A stretch of 64,000 bases of DNA from Camarhynchus parvulus (lineage: Eukaryota; Chordata; Aves; Passeriformes; Thraupidae): NCBI RefSeq assembly GCF_901933205.1, contig NC_044585.1, positions 3,658,001 to 3,722,000 of the forward strand, read 5' to 3'. Under the pieces are notes generated by a model. The model ran no database searches, was not told where the DNA came from, and saw only the letters and a list, made by a program, of their open reading frames with translations. Position numbers and translations under genes: made by a program. Below are positions 1 to 11,362 of the stretch, in pieces. The first letter of the stretch is position 1. Each line of letters begins with the position of its first letter.

Positions 1-762
1 CCAAGAACACTGTTTGCTCAGGATCATTGCTGGTGTTGCTGGGCAGGATGTACTCAGCCTGGCTCTCAGTGCTAAGCCTGCTGAGTAGCAGTTAGTCACT
101 GAACAAAACCCCCAAAAGGGCATTTTTCCACCAATGTTTTCACTTGACTTACTGAAGGAAAATAAATCTCCAGCCTGTGGTTTTGGGTTTTGCCTTTTCT
201 AAGCCATCTGAATTTTAAAGCAGCAAGACTCGGTTTGAGTCACTAGGAAATCCACGGACTCTTGTCTTGGGAGATCTCAAATTAAATATTCATCTGTGAG
301 TCAGTGCCCTGCATTCTCACAGGGTCGTTCCTATAGGTGGTCAGCTTCCTGGGGAAGAGCAGGACTTGTGCTCCTGCCTGTGCCATGAAGAAATGTTCTT
401 TGTACTTGCATTCACCAACCCTTCTAGTGCAAAAGTGACTCAGCCATTCAAATGCCCCCTCCTCCCTGATCTCCCATTTGTAAATCCAGCTGATGCATCA
501 GAAAGCCTTAGTCTGCAGAGCTGTAAGTCTGAGAAGGAAATCTCCATGTCCTTACATGTTTGGAGCAAGGAAAAATTAAATGGGCCTGCTAAAACTCCTC
601 TGCAGGCTCGCATGTGTTGCGTGCTCTGCCCAGCCGCTCTCCTGGGGCTTCTGCTGTTACCCCTCTCTGCTGTCTGATGCCAAAGGATGCTCCTGCTGCT
701 GGTGAACAGCCAGACCTTGCCAGTTTGCAGTAACCAGTAACAGATCCTGTTCTCTTCCCCAG
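1..762 (+). other. MSI1: MSI1 intron (5' end outside window)
   Basis: This is intronic sequence ahead of the first MSI1 coding exon in the window. It ends in a pyrimidine-rich stretch and an AG at 761-762. The preceding exon should end with the first base of a split glycine codon and encode the RNA-binding half of the protein; it is not in this stretch. Nothing else was recognised here. Confidence 0.8.
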
Positions 763-843
763 GTTATCCAGGCTTCCAAGCTGCTACCTACGCGAGTCGA
801 AGTTACACTGGCATTGCACCTGGTTACACTTACCAGTTCCCTG
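763..843 (+). CDS. MSI1: MSI1 coding exon (YPGFQ to YQFP)
   Basis: The acceptor AG is at 761-762 and the donor GTGAGT starts at 844. The exon enters two bases into a glycine codon, reads YPGFQAATYASRSYTG onward to YQFP, and leaves the first base of a glutamate codon that is completed at 2115. It encodes the tyrosine-rich start of the Musashi C-terminal region. Confidence 0.96.
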
Positions 844-3800
844 GTGAGTGGAGCTCCCTGCTCTGTTCTTTGGTCTGCCTTCAGGTGATGGGAGCCCCTG
901 GCATGATCTATAACCCAGGCTCTGCCCCTTTCACCCTTTTCCCTTTTTGGTCTTTCTTTAAATTGGAGATGGATGTGGAAGGGGGATTGGAGAAGCCCTG
1001 GAATAGGTGGGAACAGCTTGTCCTTCATTAGGATAATCCTCACGCTGCAGTGGCAGGAAATGCCCAAGGCTGCTCCCATGTCCTTTCTGCTGGCCTCCTC
1101 TGCAGGGCTGCTGCTGTGACACAGAAGGGCCCTGCAGCTCTGCCTGTCTCACTGCCTTTGTGTGTGTCTGTCTCTCTTTACCAGAGTTGCCACCACTCTG
1201 AAAGTAGCACAGAATGTTGAACCCCATGTGCCAGGGATCTCCCGGGCACGCAAAAGGCAGGTGCCTGCAGCACTGCAGTTGTGTTCTGAACAGTGCCTGG
1301 ACCACTAACAGCTTTCACAAAGTATCTGCTGGGCCAGGGGGCTGCAGATCCTCTGCAAACTGGGTGGTTTCTAACACTGCCATGTGCTGAGAACATGGAT
1401 TCAGCGATCAATGGCTGGAACCTGCTGTGCCGCAGCTGCTCAGAGCTGTGGGCCCTCCCCTCCTGCTCTCTGCCAGGCCAGGGAATGAGGCAGAGCACAC
1501 TTAGGGGACACACTGTGCTATTGCTATTTTCTAGAGTTGTGGCAACTCTGAGCATCCCTTCCTTACTCCATCCCTCAGTGTGATGGTTGATATATGAAGT
1601 TTTGATATTAAGGGCTGGGAATGGGAAGTTTCCTCTTTGTCTGAGGTGAGCCCAGGCTAACTGGCTGAAAGTTGCTGTTGCCTCCTGGCTGTCTGGAAAC
1701 TTTCCATGAATCTAGCTGTAGTGGCTTCAAGTCCCTCATTGTAAACCTGTGCCAGGCTGAGTGTGGCACATACTGAGCACCCACTGGCCTTGCTGCTGAG
1801 AGGTCAGATTGGCTGAGAGGTCAGATTGGCTGGGTTGCAGAGTGGTGCTCCAGGGCAGACCTGAGGCTACACAGTGACGCTTGAACTTGCCCTACCTTGG
1901 CCACATTTATTCCAAGGATAAATGGATCCTTTCAGCCTTCAGGGCAGGAGTCCAGCACCTTTCAGCACCAGTTATAAATCAGTTTAAAGAAGACACTGGC
2001 CTGGTTGCAGTCTGGTTTCAGACTACGCCCCCAGCAGACCCCGGCTGCTGTGTCTCTGGGGGTCTCCCTCGGGGCGTTTGATGAGTTCCTAAGCTGTTTG
2101 CATTTCGTTTTTAGAGTTCCGTGTAGAGCGGACCCCTCTCCCGAGTGCCCCCGTCCTCCCTGAGCTCACAGGTCAGTCCCACTCATTTCCTAAACTCACA
2201 AGCTGCAAGGGGAGAAGGGGGCTTTGTGCTGTTTCAGTGGTGTTGCTGCTCCACAGCCTGGTGCAGTTAGACTGGAAATGTGCCTTATTTCCTCTTTCAT
2301 CTGGATAAGCTCCATTCAAAGCTGAGGATGGAAAGATGGAGAGGCAATCAGAGCCATGTGTATTGCCTCTGAAGAGGGCCAAGCAGGTCCTTTCCTGCTG
2401 CCTGCCTCATTTTTAGCTCCTTGCCCTAGGCTGTATGTAAACCAGATATGGAAGCTGCAGAGAGCAGGGTGACTTCAACAGGTTTACAAATGGCTTTAAC
2501 CTGAGCTGTTGCAAGGATGAAATTTGGAGTGCTGGGAGGAGGGAGAGGATGTGAATACACTCCTGGTTACTCTAATCCCATTTCTGTGGGAAGGAGGGGC
2601 TGCAGGGCATGTTTTCCCTGCTCTGAGTGGTACAGTTCCCCAGCTACTCCCATACAGGCTTCCCAGATAGGAGTGAGTGTGGTGGGATCTTGCAAAGTCC
2701 TGCAGTTCTTGTAGGGAGCTGTGAAACAAAATGGGAGCTCAGGATTGTTCTCAGTGTCCTTCGTCAAAATGCAAATGCCCTCTGGATCCTCAGGCCCTGG
2801 GGTGTGTGCAGTGTGTTCTCCCTACATGATGTTCCTTCTGTCTACTCTCCCTTCCACAGCCATGTTTTCCCCAGCTCTGTCCTGTCCATGGTTTCTGTCA
2901 TAGAAAAGCAGCTTTGTGTAGCACCCTGCTCCCCGTGTGCCATTTCATTTCCATAGTGTTCCTCCTTCCCAGTGCTTCCTTGCCCCCACCTGTTTCAGGG
3001 TTTGAATCTCTCTGCAAAGGGGTATGGAAAACCTTCCTAGGAAGCTCTTCTGGAATTAGCAGTACAAACAGGCTTGAAAGGGAGTTTCTGTGGCACAAAA
3101 CTATGTTAATCCTCAGGGACTCTCTGTTTGTGAGGATGCTGAGGTTGGCAGGCACCAGTGAACAAATTTCCCTGAGGAAGGTAGGGGAAAACTAAATCCC
3201 ATTTCCCTCATAACAAAACCCTTCCCTGACACCATGTATGCAGCTGCATAAGCACCTTTGAGCCTTCTGCTTGGCAAGCAGACCAGATGTATGTCCAGTT
3301 GTTTATTTACATGTCTGTTTTTCTGCAAAACCCATCACATTTGTAGAGGAACATTGGTGACTTGGTAGGATAGTTTCTCCCTTCATGTCCACCCCCAGCT
3401 GTCCTGTGCCTTTTCCTAGCAGAGGTGACTCACCCGGGGCCTGGCTGTCACTGCTGCCCGGGGCGCACCGGAGCTCTGCACAACAAGAAGTTATTAATGC
3501 TGCTGTCCTGGCTGGGTGCCACATTAGCTTACAGTCCTGAGTGTCTCGCTGAAGTACCAGCTGGGGATCGTGGCATCCTTCCCTCCCCGAGACGCTTCCC
3601 TCCTGTTAAGCAGGCGCTGCACAGCCCTGGCTGGGCTGTGGTTCCCGTGCAGAGGCTGCAGTTGGCCCTGGGGAGGGCAGAGCCGTGCGCTCGAGGGCCC
3701 TCATGCCTTGAGTGGCTGCAGCACACACGGGCTGTGCTTCAGGGCTCTGGGAGGGGAGCCAAGGGGAGGGGATGGCACAGGCAGGGATGCACTCACAGGT

Positions 3801-5795
3801 GCTTTGTCACCCAGCACAAACCTGGTGTCTCAGCAGATAACACTGCAAAGGCAAGAAGGATTTTTCTTGGAAAAAGAGCTGGAGCTTTTGAGATGACCTT
3901 GCCTCGTTTCTCAGTAAAACCACATTCACTCATGTGTTAGGAACTTGCAGGAGGGTGGCTGCCAGCAGCCTTTCTTTCCCAGAACAGCATCTTTGGGGGT
4001 GATGTGAAGCAGCAACATGCCTGCATTGGCCCAGGGCCTGTAATGAGCGGCTAACCCAGATAGAAGCCTCCTATGACGTTTGCTTGAAACAGGCTGGTGC
4101 CTGCTACTAAATATTCCCTCCTAAGCTAGTCTGGGTTTCAGCCTTTATGCGATTGATTTGTTCTGACCTCTTTTTATGGTGCTCTAAACAGAATCACAGT
4201 GAATTTCACATTCAAGCATGAAATGCTGACCCAGTCATTTTAAGGGCAAAGAGAAACATACTGGCTAGATGCCTCCTGCCCCGAGGGCTGAATGCCTGTG
4301 GCAGTGGAGTTGGGAATTAGAACTGCTACATATAAATTAAGACTTACTGTTTTAATTAAGCCATTTCTAGTTCCTGCTCCCTAGGTATATGTTTCCTGCT
4401 TTTCTACAATGAACAATGAGGTTTTGAGCAATCAGGAGCAAAACTCAATGTGGGGAGAATGGTATGTCTTGAGCAAAGAAATAGGGAGAAAGAGGCTATT
4501 AAACTGTTCAAAAATATTAACAAGAGACAGAGGAGGGGCCGAGCCTCAGGATGTTAAGCCTCAGCTGCTCTCCCTGAGCTGTTGCCATTCTCCACATTTA
4601 CTGCCAAAATCTGGATCTGTAGCTTCAGATTAACTGCATCTTGCAAGCTTAGTAGTGACAGCATACATCTGAAATTGCCCACTTCTCATTCAGCTCTTCC
4701 ACACCATGCCTTTGGCTGCTCTGGGATGTGAGCTTGGCAGAGCATGGCTCGTGTATTCCCCTGGACATTGGCTATGCAAAAGAACACTGATAAATTCAGG
4801 GCTATGCACTTCCCTGTTGTCATCCTTTAATGTCCTCTGTGGTACATTAAGCCAATACATATATGTGAGCCCAGTATTTTGCAGTAGGAAACGCAGGCTC
4901 TCTTTAAGGAGTTTCCCATGTAGCCACAGTGCTCTTGAGATGCCTGTTCCTTCTTTTGCAGCAATCCCCCTCACTGCGTATGGACCGATGGCAGCAGCAG
5001 CGGCTGCGGCGGCCGTGGTGCGAGGGACAGGTAACTCCACTTCCCTCCCCAGCACGGCTCCTGCAGGAGCTTTGCCAAGGGGCTGGGGAGGGGGGTGGGA
5101 CGGGGTTGCATTTTTGGGATCTTCACTCCGTAGTTCTGCTGCCTGCTGTAGGTTCCACCCCCAGTCGCACCGGAGGCTTTCTGGGCACCACCAGTCCGGG
5201 GCCGATGGCAGAGCTTTACGGAGCTGCCAACCAGGACTCAGGGGTCAGCAGTTACATCAGCGCTGCCAGCCCAGCCCCGAGCACCGGCTTTGGACACAGC
5301 CTAGGGGTGAGTGCTCCCTCTGTGGAGGGAGGGACATGGGGAGTGGGCTGTGTCTCCACATGGTGAGGGAGGTGAGCAGCAGCAGGCAGCCCCCTCAGCC
5401 CACAGTCTGTTTTCTGGCTATGAAATACCACCCACTGCAGCATTGGCTGTGCCACTGCTGAGCCCCAGACCAAGATGGACAGTGCAGAGCCCACATGCTT
5501 GGTTTCTGTTGGCTCTCTCTGATCACCACTCAAGGTCCTGATCTCCAGTCCTTTCCCTGATCTAGCTCAGGCTTTGCAAGAGCCCATCTTGGCCCTGACA
5601 CAGCATTCTGCAGGGTGATGTGATCTTTAGACCTGGCACCTCCAAATGAAAACATTTACTCTGTCGTCTGGGCCATGACTGAATTTGTTGTGTTAGCAAT
5701 TCTTCTTCACTGTTCTTTTGTTTAAGAGTGGGGTTTTAACTCTTTCTTCACAGGGTCCCTTGATTGCAACAGCTTTTACCAATGGGTATCACTGA
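763..5795 (+). CDS. MSI1: MSI1, Musashi RNA-binding protein 1, C-terminal part
   Basis: Musashi-1 is a cytoplasmic RNA-binding protein that controls translation of target mRNAs in neural and other stem cells. Only the last 133 residues or so lie in the window; both RRM domains are further left. Exons are 763-843, 2115-2171, 4962-5030, 5152-5306 and 5754-5795, all with GT-AG borders and a continuous frame. Recognised segments are YASRSYTG and APGYTYQFP, then FRVERTPLPSAPVLPEL, eight alanines after YGPM, SRTGGFLGTTSPGPMAEL, and the ending ATAFTNGYH before TGA at 5793. These match vertebrate Musashi-1 nearly residue for residue. The ten-residue SHPWTMAPPP segment I recall from human MSI1, between the alanine run and STPSRT, is absent from these exons, so it may be a mammalian or alternative segment. 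The gene is partial only because the window starts inside it. Confidence 0.97.
844..2114 (+). other. MSI1: MSI1 intron
   Basis: Intron with donor GTGAGT and acceptor TTTTTAG. It carries a perfect 17-bp tandem duplication at 1797-1830. No conserved exon or element was recognised. Confidence 0.85.
1797..1830. repeat. 17-bp perfect tandem duplication
   Basis: The unit TGAGAGGTCAGATTGGC occurs twice, head to tail, with no mismatch. It lies inside an MSI1 intron and is most simply a small replication-slippage duplication. Confidence 0.9.
2115..2171 (+). CDS. MSI1: MSI1 coding exon (FRVERTPLPSAPVLPELT)
   Basis: A 57-nt exon between acceptor TTTTTAG and donor GTCAGT. It completes a glutamate codon and encodes FRVERTPLPSAPVLPELT, a Musashi-1 segment, then leaves one base of the next alanine codon. 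It is too short to stand out as an open frame and was found by reading from the previous exon. Confidence 0.95.
2172..4961 (+). other. MSI1: MSI1 intron
   Basis: A 2.8 kb intron between the FRVERT exon and the polyalanine exon. It ends in a pyrimidine tract and GCAG. The open frames within it look like chance frames, and no repeat family or conserved RNA was recognised. Confidence 0.85.
4962..5030 (+). CDS. MSI1: MSI1 coding exon (polyalanine)
   Basis: The exon runs from acceptor GCAG to donor GTAACT and is 69 nt long. It encodes IPLTAYGPM, eight alanines in mixed GCA, GCG, GCT and GCC codons, then VVRGT. The mixed codons make the alanine run less prone to slippage than a pure GCN repeat. 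Confidence 0.96.
5152..5306 (+). CDS. MSI1: MSI1 coding exon (STPSRT to GHSLG)
   Basis: A 155-nt exon after a 121-nt intron. It completes a glycine codon, then reads STPSRTGGFLGTTSPGPM, AELYGAANQDSGVSSYISAA and SPAPSTGFGHSLG, and ends in phase 0 before GTGAGT. It encodes most of the C-terminal tail of Musashi-1. Confidence 0.96.
5307..5753 (+). other. MSI1: MSI1 intron
   Basis: A 447-nt intron between donor GTGAGT and acceptor CTTCACAG. No further element was recognised. Confidence 0.85.
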
Positions 5796-5819
5796 AGCTG
5801 GGGACCAAGGAGGCAGGAG
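5754..5819 (+). CDS. MSI1: MSI1 last coding exon, stop at 5793-5795
   Basis: The exon encodes GPLIATAFTNGYH and TGA, followed by 24 nt of 3' UTR that end at a strong GTAAGA donor (5820). The stop is closer than about 50 nt to the donor, so the downstream junction should not trigger nonsense-mediated decay. The coding part is 5754-5795. Confidence 0.93.
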
Positions 5820-6760
5820 GTAAGACAGCTTTGAACAGGAGCAGGTAATGAGAGAGAGGAGTGAGGTTCTGAGCTGGTCCCTGTGCTTGGGCTCTCAGCT
5901 GAAGCTGTGGATGTTGCTGTGAGGCTCCATGGCCTGGCCCAGCCTGTGGGAGGAGTCCTGTTGCCAGCCTGGGCTCTCTCCTGAACCAGGAGGCTTGGCA
6001 GGTTGGGTTCCTAGTGAACACTCCTCATGCTGGGAGTGGAGAGTGTCTTAGTGTCTGGCACAAAAAGGAAGAAAATGAAGCACTGACACAAAAAAAAAAA
6101 AAAAGAAAACATTTGCAGGGTTGGCCAGAGTCACAATCCAGAGGTGATCTGAGAGACAAGCTTGGCTCTTCTGTGGGGCTGGGGAAGCCTCCACCGTGCA
6201 GCTGGTTGTTCTCACTGCTGCCAAGACCAGTCTCTGGGAAGTGAAGTTTTCATCTCCTGCCTGGGAGAAGGGCAGAAGGACAATCTCATCAGTTCTGGTA
6301 TTGGTCCTTGGATGGGCTAAGAGGGAACTGGTGAATAGTTTTTGTTTGCTTTGCAAATGTAACTGAAGTTAGCTGGCTTAAAATTTTAAAAAGTAAACAA
6401 CCAGCTTTTCAAAAAGGAGGGCAAAAACTGGAGGAAACAGTGTCCACAGACAGGAGCCCATGGCAGCCTGGCAGGGCTGAGTGCTGGGGAAATGGCTGGA
6501 CTCTGCTATGTCCCAGCCCTTTAAGGGACAAGGCCACGTCGTGTGTGGGATCTTGTTCCCCAGGCCTGCACATTGCCATTGAAGACAGAAACATCTCTGC
6601 TGTGCCTTGTCCCTGTGCCAGTGATGTGTAGAGCAAGACTGTGTCAGGGCAAAGTTTGGGTATTGAGTGTTTCTGTCAGATCACACCAGAAGAAAACCCC
6701 AGGAGGAAAGCTGTGGCTGTTCTAGACCCTGTCCCTTCCCTCCCTTGCTGTTTCCCGCAG
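5820..6760 (+). other. MSI1: Intron within the MSI1 3' UTR
   Basis: The donor is GTAAGA at 5820, and the acceptor is a pyrimidine-rich tract ending CGCAG at 6760. The layout implies that the terminal exon is wholly untranslated. A short poly(A) run of 15 lies near 6090-6104. The splice is inferred from signals only. Confidence 0.7.
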
Positions 6761-7544
6761 ATTCCCCAGTGACCTGACCGAGGACAGCGCGTGGCTGGAG
6801 GATCTGGTGAGCCTCGGGGGATGAGCCAAGGTTTCCTTTCTCTTGAATCAAACTGCACACTGCCGGCTGGCTGCCAGGCTCCTGCCGCCCTGCCCGATCT
6901 CTCCCTTTGACCAGACCACACTGGACTGAACCCGAGGAGATCATCTCGCTTTCCTACTAACCACCGACGGTTTACGCTTCCCCCTCCCTGCCCCCAGCCC
7001 ACTGATTCTTCTTTTATTTATTTTATTAGCTGTTAGTTTTATTTTTTTATTTTATTTTTTTATCTTTTTTGGGGGCTGCCCCTTCTTTTTGTTGTTTGCT
7101 CTTTCCCGAGCTAGTAGACATATTTTATGAATTGGCTTTGTGATTGTGTTAGGTAGTTTTCATTGAGGAGTATTTTTATTTGGCTTTGAAACTGTTTTGA
7201 ATATTTTCAACTCTGTTGTTGTTGTCGTCAGTGTTTTTAAAGCACGGTATGTAACAAGAAGGCAGTTCTGAAGGGAAGAAAGAGACAGAGAGAGAGAGCA
7301 AAGGCTGAGAGGAACTGCTGTATTTCTATTTTTTTTAAAGAAACTGTTTTTAATTGTTTCTGTTTTGTAAATGTGAGGCTTTGAAAAGTGTGAAACTCCA
7401 AGGATCCGAAAACGTTGGACATCGCTATGGAACAAAACAAATGTATATTTTGCTAAGTGAAAAACACTATCCTTACAGCTGAAAGATTTTTTTTTTTCCT
7501 AGGTTTAGTTTTACGTGGGGTTTTCTTTTTCCTCCTGTATAATA

Positions 7545-7552
7545 TGTAAATA
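7545..7552 (+). promoter_or_regulatory. Pumilio response element in MSI1 3' UTR
   Basis: TGTAAATA matches the UGUANAUA consensus bound by Pumilio proteins. One such 8-mer can occur by chance in an AT-rich UTR, so binding is only a possibility. Confidence 0.4.
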
Positions 7553-8924
7553 TCGTGAGCTGAACCTGGCTGCTGCCTGCAGCCTGGCTCCAAGGAGCAG
7601 CTCCAGGTCCTGGACTTGGTGCCGCAGCGTGAGCAATACTCTCCAGCAGAATCCTGACAGGACTTTGTTCTTTTTTTGTACACCTTTTACTGTAAGATTT
7701 TAAGACCTCTGATGAGATGAGATGAAATGAAAGGGGGGCGGGGGGGCGGGCGGGGTGAAACGTACCAGCCATCGGCTGTTTTGCTGAGCGGGTTAAAGCT
7801 GCTTCCAATTGCTTGATGTACAGACTCCATCCCTGGGCTCCGTAGCACCGGCTCTGGGCTGGCTTAGGGAAAGGGCTTTGCCGCCGTTGCTTGTCTTGGT
7901 TACTTTGAAAGGAATTCACTCTCCAAACTTTATCGCTTGCGTCAAGATTTCCTGGGAAAGGGGATCCTCCTCCGGAGGCGAGGGTATCAGAAGGGGTGTC
8001 AGCCGGGGGGAGATTTGGGTAGTCGTTCTCTGAAGGGCAGGGCTCTGGGATGGGGATTCATTAACAGGGGAGAAAAGCATTAGGGTGGTGATTTGGGGGC
8101 GGGTTAAGGGCTTCTCAGGGATTATATGAATTCTAGAATTGCAGCTTCCCGTTTGCTTTACTCTGTGTTCTGAAGACTGTGGGAATTTGTCCGTTGTCCT
8201 GTGCGGGGTGATCTGGTCCCTTCTCCAGAACCTGCTGGGGCTTCCCCTGGTATGGTCCAGGCCTCTGCCAACCAGCACTCTGCCAGGGGAGACCTCCAGC
8301 AGGAATACATGGGGCAGGTTTGGGTCTGGATTTCAGTGAACCAAAGACCTTGTTAAGGGGGGTGATTAAGCCTTTTATTAAGATGCAGCCAAACTCTTTT
8401 CCCAGGGAAATAAAAGCTTCATCTTAAGTTTTAACAATCATTCCCTCTCTTCCCCCAAACTGAGCCCCTGTAAAGGAGATGGGCATTTAGAAAAGGACTG
8501 GGAGGGCCACAGTGCCCACAGGGCCCTTTTTCTCTTCTATCTCTCCCCCGTCTGCTGGAACTTGTCCTGACCTGGGCGATGCGTTTGGAGAGTTCTGTTT
8601 AGGTAAGAAGGTACTTAACAGATCAGTACTGAAAACACAAAGCAATAATTTTTGTTACTGAGACAAGAGTCTGTATGTCTGTTTTTTTAAATATTTCCTA
8701 ATTAAAGAAGAGCTGCATTTTATTGGGTTTATTTTTATTCTATATACTTCAAATTTGGGTCTGCGGACAGCGCTTTCCTCCCTCTTGGTGTATGCGCTGA
8801 GCTGCTTCCGTGCCCCCTCCAGACATCCCGGGCCAGCTGTGCTGCTGCTGGGCTGTGAGTCACTCTCTGGCCACTGCCTGGAGGCTGGGGCTCTGGTTTC
8901 AGGGTGGGCATTTTTTTTAAAAGA

Positions 8925-8930
8925 AATAAA
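8925..8930 (+). terminator. MSI1: AATAAA poly(A) signal, proximal, MSI1
   Basis: Canonical AATAAA followed within 20-50 nt by GT-rich and T-rich sequence, as expected for a cleavage site near 8945-8955. It is the better of the two signals by downstream context. Confidence 0.7.
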
Positions 8931-9021
8931 GCTGTGTTTTTAAGCCAGTAAGTTATTACACTCCAGTGTTTGTTCTCTCCACACCTGTAACCCTTTTTCC
9001 AGATTTCAGTTTTAAATTCCT

Positions 9022-9027
9022 AATAAA
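9022..9027 (+). terminator. MSI1: AATAAA poly(A) signal, distal, MSI1
   Basis: A second AATAAA about 100 nt after the first, followed by TTATTTGAAAACTGTCATTC and a later GT-rich stretch. It is likely an alternative MSI1 end. Confidence 0.6.
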
Positions 9028-9050
9028 TTATTTGAAAACTGTCATTCTCT

Positions 9051-11270
9051 GTCATTATTTGGGGGTGCAAGGTTTTCCAGTGGGGGAGATATCAGGATCT
9101 GGCAGGAGTTGCATCCTGCATCTGCCTTGAGGGTAAAAGCCCCAGGCAGGTCTCTGACTTGTTGTTCTGCTCCCACACTTTGGCAGTGGCCAGTTTATGA
9201 TGTGAGGCAGATCTGGTTTTACTAGAGATTGTGTATCTTTACATTACAGAGGTTTTGTGTAAGTATTTGTAGGTTCAGAAAAGGAGATAATGTGGTCCTT
9301 ACAGGTTTAGCACTTACCCTGGATTCAATTGACTGTGGTGGATCAAGGAAGCTAGATGCAAGGAAGTAAAATGTGGAGATGGGAAGTAAAGTCCTTAACA
9401 GACAAAAGAGAGAAAGAAGAATTTTAACAGTGTGGAATAGTAGGGAATTCTGCCATAGGGCTTATAAAAAAGTCTTAAAATAATTTAAGGTTTAAGCCTG
9501 TAAATTGGAACCAGTTACAGGTTGAAATGTGCTCACAAGTGTACCAAGGGACCAGTAAGTTTGTATACAGCACATGTTGGGGGAAACCAAAAATAGCATT
9601 GGTGGAAAAATCTTTACCCTGGTGGGATTTTTCTCATGAAGCACTTGTAATACTCATGTGCTTGCTTTCCCACACTTGGTGATCCTTTTGTTGAACTAAA
9701 AATGAAGAAAATTGTTGTTGACTTATGATTTTAAAAAGGCCAGTTGACTGGAAACTTCCTAAGAAACATCAATAATACATCACATACTGAGAAAAAAGAA
9801 AAAGGAACCAGACTTCTAAGTTTCATAGGTAAGAAAACAATTTTTTAAATGTTAAAAGCAGAGAAGACAGAGATCTCTTAAGTGGATACTGAAGGGAAAG
9901 TTGGCAGGATGATCTGTGGGCAAAAGACAAAATTATTTGTTCTGAACTAACTGTGGTACAGATTGTCCTTTACATCAGCCTTTAATGTTTGTTCAATACT
10001 GGGTTAGAACACTGAGAATCTTAAATCAACCCAGCATCTGTTCAGCTGTAGGTAACCCATGAGGGGGGAGCCCCAGAATGGGAGCACTTACAGAGATCAA
10101 AGAAGTTGGAATGGATCTGGTTGTTCAGCGCCATGTCTAACTTTCCCTAGATGTCCTATGGGTATGTCAACATCCAGTGGGTACTGTGGGTGCCCTGGTG
10201 TAGTTTCAGACCCTGTGAGGAGGAAAGTGTCCTCACCAACCCTTTGGAACCTACTGGTGGGATGTGAGCCCAAAGTTTCCTGCATGAGCACCGTGGTGTA
10301 TCGGGCTGTTGCAGAAAGGTGGCCTTTGTTTTTCTTTGGTGCTTTGTTTGGTGCTTTGTTTATCAATGCAGACTTGACAACCATGTCTAGGAGCCATATC
10401 TTGAGTGTGTAAAAATGCCAAACCTGTAGCCCTGAAAATGCCAGAGCCTCTGGGATCTAAATATGAGCGCACTGTTTTACTTACCCCTGACTGATTCCAG
10501 GAAGATTTTTCTTACCCATTTTTTTGAACTTCTTTCAAGGTTCCCAACTCTCCTGGTCTTATGGCATAGAAAAACCAAATGTTCTTAACTGGGTTCTGCT
10601 TTGTTGTTGGAGAAACTGCTCTAAGTCACTGAAGTCTGCTGTGTATGTTGAAACTTCTATGCCTGGTTCATTTCCAATGTAGATTGCTTAAGGCCACATA
10701 AAACGAGATACTACTCCTTGTTTAAGCCACCTAAAGGTTTTCTAGGTCACTTGGCTCCTATTTCTTATCTAGTAGTACCTCCTTCTCCTCTGTGATTTTA
10801 GAGTAAAGAATAGCTTGACTTTATTTTTTCAGTTGAGCTCATGCCAAGTGGTCATTTGATGTGAGTGGACAACCTGTATCTTATTCTCTGAATTATGCCA
10901 GGAGAACCCATGGAGAGATACAGGATTAATAATATGTGGGATACCATTACAAGAAGATGCAAGTATTAGTAGCAGGTGGTTATTAGTGTGCCAGAAATTC
11001 CCAACGTAACTACCATACTGATATTATTTTTTAGTAGAGAGCCCTTAAAAATATCTAGATCTTTCAGGCTGACTTCTAATAGTACTACTACAAGAATTTA
11101 ATAGCAAAATCTTAGAGAGCAAATATTTGCCTTTCCAGCTTTTATGGATTTACCTCAATTGGCCTTCAACTGGTCACGCCACAGCCTGCCGCCCACAGCC
11201 CCCGATGGAAGAAGTCTGCATTTAGTAACATAAATACTGGCTGTTTTATCTCATACCACATCAAGGTGAG
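9051..11270. other. MSI1-PLA2G1B intergenic region
   Basis: About 2.2 kb of AT-leaning sequence between the MSI1 poly(A) signals and the PLA2G1B TATA box. A perfect 12-bp duplication (GGTGCTTTGTTT twice) lies near 10339-10362. No gene, known repeat or RNA was recognised. Confidence 0.7.
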
Positions 11271-11277
11271 CCTGCTG

Positions 11278-11283
11278 TATAAA
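11278..11283 (+). promoter_or_regulatory. PLA2G1B: TATA box of PLA2G1B
   Basis: TATAAA lies 51 bp ahead of the start codon and predicts transcription from about 11308, with a 5' UTR of roughly 20 nt. A TATA promoter without a GC-rich island fits a tissue-restricted digestive enzyme gene. Confidence 0.75.
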
Positions 11284-11328
11284 GACTCATTTCCCTTGGC
11301 ACCGGAGTTTGTGTCAAGAGCTGTGAGG

Positions 11329-11362
11329 ATGAAGTTCCTGGCCCTGCTTTTCCTACTGTCAG
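11329..11362 (+). CDS. PLA2G1B: PLA2G1B exon 1, start and signal peptide
   Basis: The exon encodes [11 protein letters not shown] and the first base of the next valine codon, then donor GTGTGT. The ATG is the first after the TATA box, and the hydrophobic run fits a signal peptide, which decides the start. The following 79-nt intron contains a short TGTC repeat in its pyrimidine tract. Confidence 0.93.

Larger units (their letters stand above)
6761..9050 (+). other. MSI1: MSI1 terminal 3' UTR exon
   Basis: This is inferred to be untranslated sequence from the acceptor at 6760 to the poly(A) signals at 8925 and 9022. It is rich in A and T around 7010-7160 and holds GTTAGT (7032), GTAGT (7153), GTTTAGT (7503) and GTAGT (8019), which fit the published Musashi target consensus. 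It also holds a Pumilio-type site at 7545. The exact cleavage position is not visible; 9050 is an estimate. Confidence 0.7.

Noticed and set aside
4706..5461. 251-codon plus-strand open frame over MSI1 exons
   Set aside because: It reads through two real MSI1 exons and their introns in mixed frames. It is in frame with the polyalanine exon only by accident of an open intron.
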